64,000 nt of DNA from Bimuria novae-zelandiae CBS 107.79 (GCA_010015655.1 ML976676.1:690344-754343); one strand, 5' to 3'; shown: positions 43,945 through 56,393, counted from the stretch's first letter. Program-made: numbers and translations. The notes: generated by a model from the sequence alone, not told the origin.

Positions 43945-45029
43945 TGCGACTGTCCTAAGAATATGATGTTAGTGTGTGTTAAAGAGAGAGAGACACAAAG
44001 CAAACGCACTTTATATCAGATCTTGTAGCAGGTGCGCCGCTGCTTTGGCAGGCACCAGACGCGGCGGAAGGCAGGACCTTGTGAGCGCACCCTGGCTCTT
44101 GCCTCAAGTGCTAGTTTCCTCACCATACCATACATACATCCGGTATGGCCACAAGTATTGAGGACAGTTTTACCACTGCGCAAGAACTTTTGCATAGGGT
44201 TGCAGATGGATGGCGCCTTGGTATACTTACTGGCTCAATGAGTAGCTCTGCTTCTCGTCCGTGTTCGAGCCAAATTTTCGAACGAATGGGATATATATTA
44301 GCGGAGAAAGCAAAAAGTCCAAAGAGTCGTCACTCACAGGTCGTGTTGGTCCCCCGAGGTAGGCTTTACAAAGGGTACGGCGAAGTTGGGTACGCACGAA
44401 CTGAGGCCGCAAGTCGACGTGCGAAAAACCACAGTTCTCAGCACAAGCTTTAATAGCCCCGAGAGTCCGCCCAGGTGAGACAGACCGCTCGAAGCATTTG
44501 TGAATTTGCTAGGTTTCACAATCAGTGGCCCCGAGTTCGGAGGTGGTGGGCGTCATGAGGTAAGGTGAACAAGGCGGATTTAATTAGTTGCCCTGCCCTA
44601 TGGAAAGGGTTTGCTTCCAAGATACGGAGGCACGTGCTTAAAAGCGTGCTGCTCAGTGAAGCAAGATCGCGAAGCGAAGGTAAGGAAAATTTGTACATCC
44701 ACTGGTGCCAAGGTACAAAGGAGAATACTGCAGCCAGAAATTTTCAGGCACACGAACTAGAGCGCCACGAAGTGCTGGGCTGCGTATGCTTTTCACTGTT
44801 CGATATGCGGAATAAAACAAGACATCAAAGTGGACTTCGCGTCAGGAGGTTTGAAAGGGACGGACAAAAGTGGTTATGGCCCTCTCGGATTACATCCAGT
44901 GATACTCCAGCGAAGCCACCTGGCTCTCGGTGCATAACGCGAGAAGGCGATACGAACCATATAACTTTGATAAGTAAGACCCGAACAGCGGCTCTAGCTC
45001 TAGCTAGAGCTGCCGACTGGCTTTTTTTA
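43945..45029. other. Intergenic region
   Basis: 1.1 kb between the RING-3 start and the 3' end of the amine oxidase pseudogene. A 232-codon plus frame (44565-45263) runs into the pseudogene antisense and has no recognisable similarity, so I do not call it. A CTCTAGCTAGAG palindrome lies near 45000. Confidence 0.45.
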
Positions 45030-47542
45030 CTACGTGTCCACTCCCCCAATATGCCCAACAGGCTCCTCGAACGTTCCTACACAAGAGTCGAGCCCAACTT
45101 CATATGTCTCATATGTCAGCTCACCTTCATCATCCACCTCGATCCACCTCCTGTTGAGCAAATCTCCGTCTTGGGCTCTGTAGAAGAAGTTTTGTGGGGG
45201 CAAACACAATGCTTGAATAAACCTCAGTGTACAGTGTCACCGGCACATCTTCAGCCCTCATAAAGTGGTGCATGCCCAAGTTGAACCATAGCACAAGATC
45301 AGCATTGTCGACGCTTTCGCCGTCGAAAAACTTGGAGAAGTCCTGCTGAGGCTTGGCTGGAAGGTTGATGTTCTGAACGAGTTGCAGTACGGCTCTGTAT
45401 CATGTTGAACTGTGACTGCAAGATGCGACTTAGCGAACTCAGAGTTCCTCTCACTTCACGGAGAGTTGAGCGTCGAGAGATCGATATTCGAACGGCCAGG
45501 TACGATGCGGTAGCCGCGAGGCTCACCCCATGCGTTTGTTGCGTTGGAACTGATCACCGTGTACATGGCTTGGTTGTTGGTAGCCCAGTTGAATTGCTGC
45601 TCTGTTTCCATGTTGGCAATCTCCATCTCCCTCTTCTCAAATTCTTCAAGCTCTGGAAACCATGGTTGGCTCTGATTGACGGCCTTCAGTTCGCTGACTT
45701 GCAACGACTTTGCCGTGACGACGATGTCAAAGTCCCCTTTGAACGTGATGATGTGGTCGTGAAGGGACCCTTGGGTCGCTTGCTGAATTCTTGGACCCCA
45801 TTTTTGTTGGTCAGGATAGTAGAAGGATGATTGCAAATAGCCAGAGGTGCGGACAATGACCTCCAAGGAACCGTCCATGTGGAAAGAATAATCTGCTTTT
45901 GATTAGCAAAACAAAAACACAAAAACAGATCGATGGAGTTACACACCGAACATATAATCGCTGTTCAAAAGTTAGTACTTTCGCCTTTCGAGAGTTGGAC
46001 ATTAACTCACTTGTTCCCTATGGTAGCGATGGCTCGCACGATAAGAGCGGCACCCTTGACAGTGCCCAGGTTGACGAAACCGTAGACGTTGCTCACAGCA
46101 GCTCTATGACGGGATAGCGGAAAGTTCATATCTGTTTCAAAGATGCAAATAGCGTCCTCGTTGGTCACCGTATTATTGTTTGAGTAGTATGACACATTCC
46201 AGAAGGTCGATCCCCAAGGACAGTCGAAGCCCTACCAAAGTACCGTAGTCGGTTCCCAGGCTATAGTAAGTGTCGTGATACACTGTATTAGCACCTTCCG
46301 GTTGGTTTCCGCCATACTGAGCAGTGGCCTCTTGCATGGAGAGCTCGTAGAGGATGCGCTCACCCTTGAACTTGATATCGTACAGCATCATACGAGCGTG
46401 CGCGAGTATGAGACGTAGAAGGACCAGTTCATGTACTCAACATACTTCTCTTCAGGGGGTCGACTTTTTACCGCTTGCCGCCGATCCCCAGTGTGCTGGG
46501 TGCAAGACGTTCTTTAAGTTCGCGTACGCCAAGTTCCGGTTTATAGTTAACATAAGCCCATGCGCCATCCTAGCGTTTGATCGAACTCTTTAGCAAGAGC
46601 ACCAGCTTCAAAAGCTGCTCGAAGCTCTGCAGCAGAAGTATAGTATTTCTCGCCGGTCACAAAACCTTTCAAAGAGTATTTGAAGGCATCCGTGCCAGTG
46701 CAATCGATCAAGACAAAGAAATCCAGTGGTGTCATATACGATGCGGATCCGGGTTTCGAGCCTGAAAAGCGGAACATAATGCTACGGAAAGAAGTAGAAC
46801 CATCAAAAGATTGTGGAGTTCTGGACGTGGCTACTAGATTTGTTCGCTCATCGCTGGAGCCGTAATAGATACCCCCTTGGAATAAAGCGGCGGTGATATC
46901 CGAGATGTTACCCATGACAGACCCAACGAGGGAATCAGTTGCCGATGTCCGTTTGGAATCAAAGTAGCGAGCGTTGTATGGCACGGAACCGCCCCGGCCA
47001 CCGTTTTAGATGTAGTCCAACCTCTGAATAGTTGTCTCGCCTAAGACAGGTAGAGGTCCAATCATGTACCTACAGTGAGTTAGCAATATCTTCAACCTGG
47101 TGTAATACACTCACTCTTGCGAATCAGGCTCAGCCTTTACAACTTCGAAAATGATGGCTCTTGCATACTTGGCTGGAATAGCTCCGTCGCCATCGATGTA
47201 TGGGAGCACGGCGCTTTTGTTCGTGTGCAGAGCGTCTATCCAGAACACGTAGTTATCGGTGAGAACAGCATCGTCCGGATAAGTCAGATTCATTCCTGAT
47301 GCTGGATCATGGAGCAGCTTCCAGACTTCAAGGTTGTCTGTCGCGGATATACCAGCCCATACATTGGTTTTGGGAGCGGTAGCGGCGGGCGCTGCAGCTG
47401 TGAAGCAAGAGGGTTATGGGGTATTATACCCACGCTTCTCAAAGGCTTCCTTGAGAAGTCTCCGTTCATATCCTAAGGGAGGGAAGGCAGCGGAGTGACC
47501 TACACCGCAAAAGGCTAGGATCACAAGGACGGCAAACATCAT
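45030..47542 (-). pseudogene. Copper amine oxidase pseudogene lacking the topaquinone tyrosine
   Basis: The start at 47542 opens a signal peptide (MMFAVLVILAFCGVGHSAA). Homologous blocks then appear in the expected order: NVWAGISATDNLEVW, YMIGPLPVLGETTIQRLDYI, FKGERILYELSMQEATAQYGG, VSYYSNNNTVTNEDAICIFE, FHMDGSLEVIVRTSGYLQS, LHDHIITF (copper ligands HxH), GYRIVPGRSNIDLSTLNSP and LGMHHFMRAEDVP (third copper His). In-frame stops occur near 47010 and after 46470, and frameshifts near 46560, 46450, 46395, 46230 and 45340. The cofactor motif TxxN-Y-D/E reads TIGN-N-D, so the Tyr that becomes topaquinone is Asn. The intact enzyme would oxidise primary amines outside the cell. A 14-nt microexon (45947-45960) follows the motif. 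Confidence 0.85.
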
Positions 47543-48457
47543 CTTGGACCTGCTTGTACAACAATGAGATCCACGGTACTGCATACTTATAAGAGGATTC
47601 TGAGAGCGCTCAGTTCCAAGATGAAGACCTTTGACATCTTGCTATGGCTCTTGGAGCATCTTATGCTAAGATGTATGATAAGGCCAACACGGGACAGGCG
47701 TTGTGAACCCTGTAAAACTGGCGGAGGTTGGCCAAGACCGACTTTCGTCTGCAGCTGCATGAAGCACATCGCGGATTTGGTTTTGCCTGCATACAAGCTG
47801 ATCGGCTAGACGCTGCGAAATATCAGTGAGTTGACGGATCAATTGCCTGAATTGAGCGACTGCAAATGAATTCCATAATTCACAGGGGTGTGCTATCTCT
47901 CCAGTAAGCCGCCCATGTGTGGGGTAGTTAGTCGATTCCGGCCTATTGACGAGACCAGCAACTATAAGATGGGGGACATAGGAGCTGTAGCTTCCCCCGG
48001 TAGTTCTCGCGTGATTAGCGACTAGGCACCGTAGTACATGAAGTACAAATAGTTCGCTTTTGATTCGAATCTCGGCCGACGCAGCAATATAGTATTTATC
48101 TTATCGCACTTCCACTGTTGCATGCAGCAGTTAGTGCCAAGATGCAGCTACTACCTAGATACCCAACCGGTTCCGCACGGTCTGAGGAAGCGGTTGCAGG
48201 GCAAGTACACTGGTGGAAACCCCAAGAAAAAACTTTGTTTGATAGATCGGGTAGCTAAAAGTGTTATGTCCATTCCGAGATAGGCGGGGAGGGTTAGAGA
48301 CAGAGCTCCCAAGGGGGAAGCGAAGAGTGGGGCGTCGCTGACAATGCAGCTGCACGTGACTATGTGGTCTGGGCTTAGCTCCAAATTTCTACGCGGCCTC
48401 ACATCAACGAGCTGAGCCGTCCCTGCATCTCCACAGTATCCAATTACCATAACCAAA
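47543..48457. other. Intergenic region, divergent promoters
   Basis: 915 bp between the amine oxidase pseudogene (minus) and the PP2C gene (plus). Nothing recognisable. A GATTCGAATC sequence near 48062 resembles a tRNA T-loop, but no cloverleaf can be drawn around it. Confidence 0.5.
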
Positions 48458-50350
48458 ATGCTGCAAACTCGGTGGGGAGGCTTTGCAGCCCGAATCCGTG
48501 CGCGAAATGCGTGTTCGACTTCGCGGACGCGGAACGCAGCCTCAGGCTTTCACACTTATCCTGGACTACGCGCTCCGGCAGCTCCACAACGCGTCCAGAT
48601 CACAAAATCACGTGTCTCAACACTGCTCTGCAAACCCACAGCAGCTCCAGAAACGTCGCCGGCGCTTCTTTCCATCAATGGCCCGATCCACCACTCGGCC
48701 TTCCCTACCAAAACCGCCATATTTCTTGTTATTCTCGGCGTGGCAGCGTATTATCTGGTAGAAGTGACCGAGGAAGGTTGGGTAGATCGTGTCCTGGCGT
48801 CTTTCAATGGAGATCCGGCTGCTACACCATTACACTTCTACAAGCGCATCCATGAAGTGGATCATTGGATTGAGCAACATATTCCGGATCCTAGCATGCC
48901 TTTAAAGGATCCGGAAGTACTGAGGCAGATCAGCGAGCAATTTCCTAAAATTGTGTTCGGATGGGAGATCGAAGAGGAGGATTCTCGTGAATTCGATATT
49001 CCGATTACGCATGGAATCAGGTTTCGGAGCAATGAGCCTTGTGTGGGTTTTCCCATTCACTACACGTTTTGGGAAACATTGTTTATCCCCTCTATGTCAC
49101 GTTTCTGACTTGGCGCAGGAAGATTACTATGCCGTCGGTACTGCACCAGGACTTGGCTCCAAGCCATGGAACTACTGGTCCGTCTTCGATGGCCACGCGG
49201 GAAGGCACACGGCGTACACTCTGCAGTGGACTCTTCACCCTCATCTCTCACGCGCTTTGTCCAGTCTATCCCCAACATCGACATCATCCGAAATCCACTC
49301 CACCATCAAGGACGTCTTTCTCAAGATCGATGATGGGATCATGTCACGCGCAAAAACTGCAGCAAACTGGTTCCCGGCCGCGAACGCAGCTGCAGTTACC
49401 GCATTGACGCCTGCTTTTAGCGGCAGCTGTGCGCTCCTTGCTGCTTTTGACCCAGAGCAGAGCAAACTACGTGTAGCCTGCGTCGGAGACTCTCGGGCCG
49501 TTTTGGGGCGCTGGGATCCGCTTGAGAGGAAGTACGTCGCGCAACCGCTCTCCATCGATCAAACGGGCTTTAATGAATCCGAAGTCACTCGCATTCAAGA
49601 AGCGCATCCGGGTGAAGATGACATCCTCGATGCTAAGAGCGGCCGCCTCATGGGACTAGCAGTAACGCGGGCTTTCGGCGACCATCGTTGGAAATGGGAC
49701 AACGATTTTATCAAGCAGTTGCAAGCGAAATTCTGGGGGACAGCCCCTCGACCGCAATCAAAGACGCCACCATACCTGACCGCCGAGCCGGAGATCACCG
49801 AAACGGAAATTGTACGCGCCGACCCGAAGGACAAGTCAACAAGAAGCGACTTCATGATAATGGCCAGTGACGGGTTGTGGGACCATATCAGTAGCGAGCA
49901 CGCTGTCGAATGCGTTGAGCGTTGGCTGGAAGCCAAGGAACGGGGCAAGGGCAAGGTTACGCAGGATCCCAAGCTTCAGCAACCCGCCTTCTTGCCCAAC
50001 GTCAGTCTCGATCAGGGCTTGGAATACGACGCCGAGACTGGTGAGCAGGTCAGCTGGAAGGCCGAGCCACAGTACTTCGCTATCGAAGATGACAACGGTA
50101 ACCCTCGACACACCACCTCTAAAGTATGCATCGTACTGACTTTCGTATAGCTGCTGTATGTCTCGCGCGCAATGCCATGGGAGGCACTCGTCGTGGCTTA
50201 TTTCTTGGTCTTCTCAGCATTCCCGGACCACTCAGCAGGTATGCAGTCGATGACACTACCGTGATGGTAGTCTTCTTCGACCATGTTGCAGAAGACAAGA
50301 AGAAAAATAAACCTGAAGGCGAGAAGAAGAGTGCTTGGTGGCCTTGGTGA
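48458..50350 (+). CDS. PTC5: Mitochondrial PP2C phosphatase, pyruvate dehydrogenase phosphatase type (Ptc5-like)
   Basis: Three exons (48458-49042, 49119-50097, 50151-50350) encode 587 residues. An Arg-rich presequence and a membrane segment (FLVILGVAAYYLV near residue 90) point to mitochondria. The PP2C metal-binding motifs are present: EDYYAVG, NYWSVFDGHAG, SGSCALLAAF, VACVGDSRAVLGRW, FMIMASDGLWDHIS and DDTTVMVVFF. The long insert PRPQSKTPPYLTAEPEITETE and the EDDNAAVCLARNAMGG segment, spliced across the 53-bp second intron, are features of the PDH phosphatase branch. It would dephosphorylate and reactivate the pyruvate dehydrogenase E1 alpha subunit. The assignment between Ptc5 and other mitochondrial PP2C paralogs is by overall pattern. 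No damage visible. Confidence 0.88.
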
Positions 50351-51039
50351 GTCAAAGAGTGGGACGCGTTTGTGGGACGCAGAGCTTCGTGGCTATGCTC
50401 GGAAGCGTTGATGACCACGGCAAACGTTGGCACATATATCATTTTTTTCAACACAGTGAAAGCGAAGAGTATAGATAGGCTCGCGGAGCTTCGAAACAGC
50501 TGTACACTCTAAGTACGTTTCATCGACAGCGTGAATCGCGAGGTTGTATGATCGTTTCGTCAAAGGCCGCAAGCAGCAGTAGTATAATAAATTACCATTC
50601 AAACACTGCCATTTTCCGGCGCTGGAACCAACATCGGAAAGACGTAGTTGATGCTTGCATTCTGTCACACGAGTTATGGAAGCGAAAGAGTAATACGAAG
50701 CGCCGGGGCGTGTGTTTCCGAAAAAATGTTTTGCAGCATCCCGATGGCACGAACACCACTCCACTTGTGGCCTCCTCAAATTCATCTCACGCAAACAAAA
50801 TCATCCTACCTATAGCTGTAGCCTATTTTTGGCACCGAACGATCAGCCCAACAAACCCACATATCCCACGGTAAGCCACCAAGGCTCCACTAGCATACAT
50901 CTGAGCTTAGCACCCGCCCTCTAAATATACACCCTCTCAACCTTTCCACCACCCTGCCTCCCCTTCCCTACGTGATGACATGTGGCAGGAACCATATAGG
51001 ACCAGCCCAAGTCGCCATCGCCCCGATGCCTAGCATCCA
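50351..51039. other. Intergenic region between convergent genes
   Basis: About 690 bp between the 3' ends of the PP2C gene and the rhodopsin-domain gene. It should contain both terminators. No coding or repeat signal seen. Confidence 0.5.
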
Positions 51040-52593
51040 TCATTCACACACAGAATACTTACTTTGACTCCACCGTTGTTCCTCAGCCATGATACACGTT
51101 CTCCCCTCCTCACCTCGTCCACCCCACCGTTCCTGACTCCTTACAAACGCGCTATTCGCGCGCAACAACCTCGGCTGGAAACACGACAGATCCGGCCGCA
51201 GTTCCTCAGGCGGTGGCGGTGGCCGCGGCGGACTCTCACCCCCGGCGCTCCGCCCAGCGCCAGAAGAAACTTGCCGTACTGGGAGCGGCGCGGAGATGTG
51301 GATGCGCGGTGGTTTTGGTTGGCCGATGATGTGGCGGTAAATGTGGGATATGAATGTAGTACCCTCATCGGAGGAATTGGGGAGGAGCGGAGGAAATGTA
51401 TTGGTGCTCGCCCTAAGAGGTGTGGGCGAAGTGTTACTGCTTCGGGCGGCTTGCTCGGTCGTCCTGCCACAGCTACGTTCAGTGAGGCTTGTGCTTAGCA
51501 TGCTGGTGCGGGTGGTTTCCGTAATCAGCTTCAGGGCTGGAGTGCAGGCGATGGTGACAGAGAGGGTGGAGTGTGCTTGTGCGGCTATGGCGTAAGGAAT
51601 GGCGTCGAAGGAAGGGTCGCCGCTCTGTAGGGCGCGGGCCAAGGCGATAATCCGGGCTATGGAGAGGAGTATGAGTCTTCACCGTCAGCGCGTGGGATTA
51701 CAAGGGCAGAAGGGACGGCTTACAGCATGCGCAGGGCGAAGACGGAAATTATGACTGCCCTTTTGCGCGTGGGGAGGTGGAGTTTGCATATAACGTGGAA
51801 GGGAAGGAGGATCATGGCTACGTCGGTCAGGATATCTATGATAGTCCATATAACCCCGAAGGGCAACTTTACCATCGATTAGCATATCATGGTTCTGGTT
51901 GAAGTCACAGGGACTTACTATTGCGATGCATTTCCCGCGAAATGCTCCCAATGGCTGCGGTAGCGCGCACTGGAAGATGACCTCTACAGTGAAAACAAAG
52001 ATCCAGCAACTGATCACCGCGTACATAATGGTGACGAAAGTCTTGTGGACAGGCGTACATGCGAGGCGAGCAAGGAATATAGCGATGCTGAGCTTGGAGA
52101 TTCCAATAGTGGCGACGTAGATAATTGTTGCTGCGTACAAAGCTTTCTGGATGTCTTCAAGGGATGTGTCAGTAAGCACGTTCAATCTCTTGCCCAGTCC
52201 ATATTCGACGGCGTATGAAGACGCGATGATACCGCCCATTGCGAGCGCCTATCATGATGATTAGATCTTGATTCTTTGACACGCAGTTTCCCTGTCGGAA
52301 TCGAAATTTATTTCCTTACTCCTTCAAGGTGCGCATATCCATAGTAACCGGTTTTCTGTGCACACTTACCGCTGCTGCGATTATCCAAAGATCTTCTGTC
52401 ATGGGCAAAGACCGATTTGTAAAACGGAGCCCAAGTCGCGCTGCTGTGCAAAGAATCTATTTGGATCAACTCGGAGAATTTCTTCTGCTGTTGGCGCGCT
52501 TACTAATATACATCCTAGAGACCAGATAGTTATCGTAAGAAGCGGGCCATTGTCGTCCGGCGACATGACCGCACCCATCGGACCCTTATCCAT
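51040..52593 (-). CDS. Seven-helix fungal rhodopsin-domain membrane protein (PTH11-related superfamily)
   Basis: Five exons (52593-52512, 52440-52370, 52248-51919, 51866-51724, 51676-51040) join into an open frame of 420 residues. The N-terminus MDKGPMGAVMSPDDNGPLL leads into helix 1. Later helices include DLWIIAAAALAMGGIIASSYAV, ALYAATIIYVATIGISKLSIAIF, VTIMYAVISCWIFVFTVEVI, GVIWTIIDILTDVAMILLPF and RAVIISVFALRMLLILLSIARI. The pattern matches the fungal 'rhodopsin' domain (integral membrane protein, PF20684-type), related to Pth11-like receptors, but without the CFEM domain. The cytoplasmic tail of about 150 residues is Ser/Pro/Arg-rich. The ligand is unknown. The exact second acceptor (52440 or 52443) is ambiguous by one codon. 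Confidence 0.85.
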
Positions 52594-53578
52594 GGTAATT
52601 CTGTTCTTTCCCCGTCCACACTGACGAAATTGGTGCGCTTCCGCATATGTTGATGTTCGTACAAGATTACCAGATCTCACGTGCGAAGAATACTACTCAG
52701 ATAGCCTCGTGCGTGCAGTGCGACAGAGATAAAGCCCACGGCAGTCCACAATGTGCATGCGGTTCTGTTGCACAAAAGAGGTGACTCTTTCTGCTCCCAG
52801 ATCTATCAAGATCTGAGACTAATGACCACTCGTGATAGTCTCCGTTCACGTTCGAGGTGTCGCCTCCAGACGCCATGAAACTGTGGCACCAGGCTGCAAA
52901 ATTCGAAAAGCCATGGTGGGGCTCCTACATTACTCGACGGCCAGTTAAAATATACAAAAGAACACCTCGTGCCAAGGTCAACACTCGCGGGTTGTTTCGG
53001 CAGGATTAATGTCGTGAGCCATGTTCCAGACGGATCGTAGGCTGCGGCCTGAGTATGTAGAAATCATAAAGGGTGGTGATGTAGACTACGCCCATGTGGG
53101 ACAAAAAAAAACCTCGGTTTCATAAAGATGTCGGTAATCGTTGGCACTGTACCACACGTATCGCGATGTCATGCTCTCTGGTAACCAAACTCCTGGGACT
53201 CCATGATGAAGGTTTGACTGCACCAAGCGTTCCTAGCTGTGCGACTACCGGCGCGTGTGCCAAACCTGCTCTTTATGCCGGATCGTAATCCTGAGGAATT
53301 AATTTACGTTACACACATATGATTGGTTTATAGACTCAGGGCTGAGCTTTTCGTATCCAATCAGGATTCCGTGTTGGGGACAGCAAGGATACAATATGCA
53401 TATGCGGAACGAGACGAACCTCCTCCCGAGCACTGCACTTTTGCCCCACCACAGTGCTTCAGTATCACTTGTAGCTTTTGCCGTTGATAGTCCTATTCAG
53501 TAGACTTTAACATTAGTCCTGCGACATTGCTTCCGTTCCGCCCTGGTTCTTCATAGCTGCGCTCCACCATTGCGCATT
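52594..53578. other. Intergenic region
   Basis: 985 bp between the divergent rhodopsin-domain gene and the permease. No recognisable gene; a frame at 53094-53288 is short and unsupported. Confidence 0.5.
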
Positions 53579-55427
53579 ATGGTTACCGAACACGAGGTGG
53601 TGGAAGTGAACAAGGATGGAGCGCCTAACATCTCGATCGACTCCGGAGAAAATGCAGACGCGATCAATCTGAGCGCGGATGAGAGGGATATGCGAAGAAT
53701 GGGGAAGATGCAATAGACTCGCGTGCGTCGTGTACAACGCGATGAAACATATCATCTAACACGAGGTAGCGCAACTTCGGATTACTCCCGCTTCTTGGTT
53801 TTACAACCATCATGCTTTGCTCGTGGGAATCGGCTTTCCCGTAAGTTGTACTACCATAATTCTGGGACGACGGCTGATCGCGAACTAGGTTCTTCTGTAA
53901 GCGATTGCCCTGGAATGTAGTCGGGTATTGACCTGCGAAAGTAAGCGGCTTCTTGAACGGTGGTGGACCGACGTTGATCTATGGATACATCTTCTGCTTC
54001 CTGGGTACTCTCGCGATGTGTGCTTCAATCTCGGAGATGTCATCGATGTATCCTACCTCTGGAGGGCAGTACCATTGGGTAGCACTTCTCGCACCGCCGA
54101 AGTGGAGCAAGTTCCTCAGCTGGCTAACTGGTAGGAAATACGTTCGAACATATTGATTAGCGCTGACATTGCAACAGGCTGGGTTTCAGTACTCGGATGG
54201 CAGGCCGGGTGTACATCTGGAACCTTCCTTGGTGGCACGATCATACAAGGGCTGCTAGTGCTGAATGATCCCACGTACAATTATCAAAAGTGGCACGGCA
54301 TCCTCTTGTTGTACGCAGTACTCCTTTTCACAGGCTTCGTCAACACAATTGCCGTCAGGATACTTCCAGCACTGGAAGGAGTCATCCTGGTACTCCACGT
54401 GCTTGGGTTTCTTGCCATCCTGATACCTCTGGTGCACTTGGCTCTACATTCGTCTGCCGAATTTGTGTTTGCGACATGGGAGAACTTCTCCGGCTATCCG
54501 GATGGCCTCTCATGGTTCGTAGGGTTGACAACGAGTTCTGTTCTATTCATCGGCATCGATGGCGCGTGTCACATGGGTACGTGAGATAATCCGAGCATGA
54601 TCGGTGGCACTGGCCTGCATCAGCGGAGGAGGTGAAGAATGCTTCAATCAATGTTCCCCGGAGCATGTTTTTCACAATTTTCCTGAACGGCGCACTCGGT
54701 TTCGCCATGATGGTGTCCATCCTGTTCTGCATTGGTGACGTAGAAAAAGCATTGGCTACGTCAACGGGCTATCGATTCATCGAGATCTTCCGAAGCGCGA
54801 CTCAATCCAATGCTGGCGCGACAGTGATGACTTCGATATTGATTGCGCTAATCATCTTCGCAACGTTTGGATACGTTGCATCCGCGAGTCGACAGCTTTG
54901 GGCTTTCGCGCGTGCGTGTCTTCATCCCCTTAATGATTGCTTTAGCTAATGCAACCCCAGGTGATCGCGGACTGCCACTCTCGGATGTTCTTGCGAAAGT
55001 CGAACCGCCCTCAGCGATTCCATTGCACGCCATCGCACTGACTGCCTTCATAAATGCTTTACTAGGCCTGATAAACATAGGTTCCACGGTCGCTTTCAAT
55101 GCGATTTTATCGTTGGTTGCTGCTGGGCTGTTCTCCAGCTATATAATCTCGATCAGCCTGATGATTCGAAAACGGCTGGCAAAGGAGCATATCCCCTTCG
55201 GACCGTGGAATATGGGCCGATATGGACTCGCCATAAATGTGTATGCATTGCTGTACACAATCATAGTCACGATGTTTTCGTTCTTCCCACCGGCAACACG
55301 AGTTACTGCAGTTAGCATGAATTGGTCTTGCGCGGTATATGGAGGGGTTGTCATCTTTGGACTGCTATTTTGGGTGATCAGGCCGAAAGCAATGGAACGG
55401 ACCGCTGATAGACAGAAGAGTTGTTGA
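53579..55427 (+). pseudogene. Amino-acid/GABA-type APC permease with a single premature TAG
   Basis: Seven exons (53579-53722, 53770-53840, 53889-53896, 53942-54130, 54178-54576, 54624-54911, 54961-55427) form a continuous frame of 521 codons with one stop, TAG at codon 46 (53714-53716), in MGKMQ-stop-TRRNFG where relatives have Gln. The rest is intact: FTTIMLCSWES, LNGGGPTLIYGYIF, SMYPTSGGQYHWVALLAPP, LGWQAGCTSGTFLGG, GIDGACHMAEEVKNASINVPR, FARDRGLPLSDVLAKVEP and LINIGSTVAFNAILSL. This is the fungal GABA/choline-type branch of the APC superfamily with about 12 helices, importing amino acids or amines across the plasma membrane. CAG to TAG is a C-to-T change. An 8-nt microexon is needed to keep the frame. 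Either a very young pseudogene or a sequencing error. Confidence 0.8.
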
Positions 55428-55834
55428 GCAGATACAATAACCATGAGCTAGGTGTTCCTTAATGCCCAGCATGAGTGAATGTCGAGACTGAAACCATTGA
55501 ACCAGCCAAGTCTCCAAGCCGTGGATTATAGTCCAGCCCTCAACCAGGAAGGAGGTCTTGTGTGTTTGGTGTAAGAGGCTGAGAGTGACGTCTCAGTGAA
55601 GCCAGGGAGTTTGAAGCTGCGATTTCCTATTTAACAAAATAACGCTTCTCGTTAAGCTGCTGTGGTTGAAGAAAGGAGTCCAAGCGGCCGCGGGAGTCGG
55701 GAGTCGGAAGTCGCGAGGTGCGTACCTCGTAATCGATAGGACCCACTGGTCTGTGCTTGTTCGCTAAGATTTGGGCCGAGCTTCAACTTTTGCAGATCCT
55801 CCCAAGTCTGCCCTGCTCTCCACACGTAGACGAT
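55428..55834. other. Intergenic region upstream of SLX9
   Basis: 407 bp. It includes short GGGAGTC repeats near 55700 and presumably the SLX9 promoter. No gene seen. Confidence 0.5.
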
Positions 55835-56393
55835 ATGGTGAGTCCAATATTGTAGCAGCCGCTATAGACGACATGCTAATAGCAAACAGGCTCCTGTTGC
55901 TGGTAAAAAACGCACTACCGCCCGCGCCAAGTCTGCGCGAGCAGCACGTCCACAAATTACCCTTCCAACACCCACGGCTTCCGACTCTCTCTTCTCTTCT
56001 TCCAAAAAGGACAAGCGCACAATCAAGCACTCCTCGTTTGTCTCCAAGATCGAGAAATCCTCTTCCAAGATTCAGAAGCGACGGCGACCGAATAAGAAGC
56101 TCGTGACGAATCTTGAGTCTCTTGCCGATGCGCTATCTGGTTTAGAGGGAGATGGTGGACAAGGCGAGGTTGTTGTGGCTGGTGGGCAGGCAAAGATCCA
56201 GAAGAAGAGCCTAAAAAGCAGACCGGGTGCTATGAAGCGGAAGGAAAAGCTAGAAAAGCTGGAGAAGGAGAGGTTCAACGCGAATCTGGTGCAGATGGCA
56301 ACGAGTTCAGCGGCGAGTACAGATCGGTGGGCGGCGCTGAGGAGCCATGTACAAAACACCATGGAGGTCAAGCCTGAGTTTGTGAAGAAGTGA
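55835..56393 (+). CDS. SLX9: Ribosome biogenesis protein Slx9
   Basis: The start codon (55835-55837) is followed directly by a 52-bp intron (55838-55889, GTGAGT...AACAG). The second exon, 55890-56393, completes 168 residues. The protein is very basic, beginning MAPVAGKKRTTARAKSARAA. The central motif KHSSFVSKIEKSSSKIQKRRRPNKKLVTNLESLADAL and the SRPGAMKRKEKLEKLEKERFNANL block are characteristic of Slx9. It ends in an acid-poor VQNTMEVKPEFVKK. Slx9 is a nucleolar factor for 18S rRNA processing and small-subunit export. Length fits fungal orthologs. A single-codon first exon makes the start easy to miss by prediction programs. Confidence 0.9.

Noticed and set aside
44565..45263. 232-codon plus-strand ORF
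   Set aside because: Its 3' part is antisense to the amine oxidase pseudogene and no domain is recognisable; long shadow frames are expected in GC-balanced DNA.
48050..48085. tRNA-like GATTCGAATC T-loop
   Set aside because: No matching D-arm, anticodon arm or acceptor stem could be drawn on either strand.
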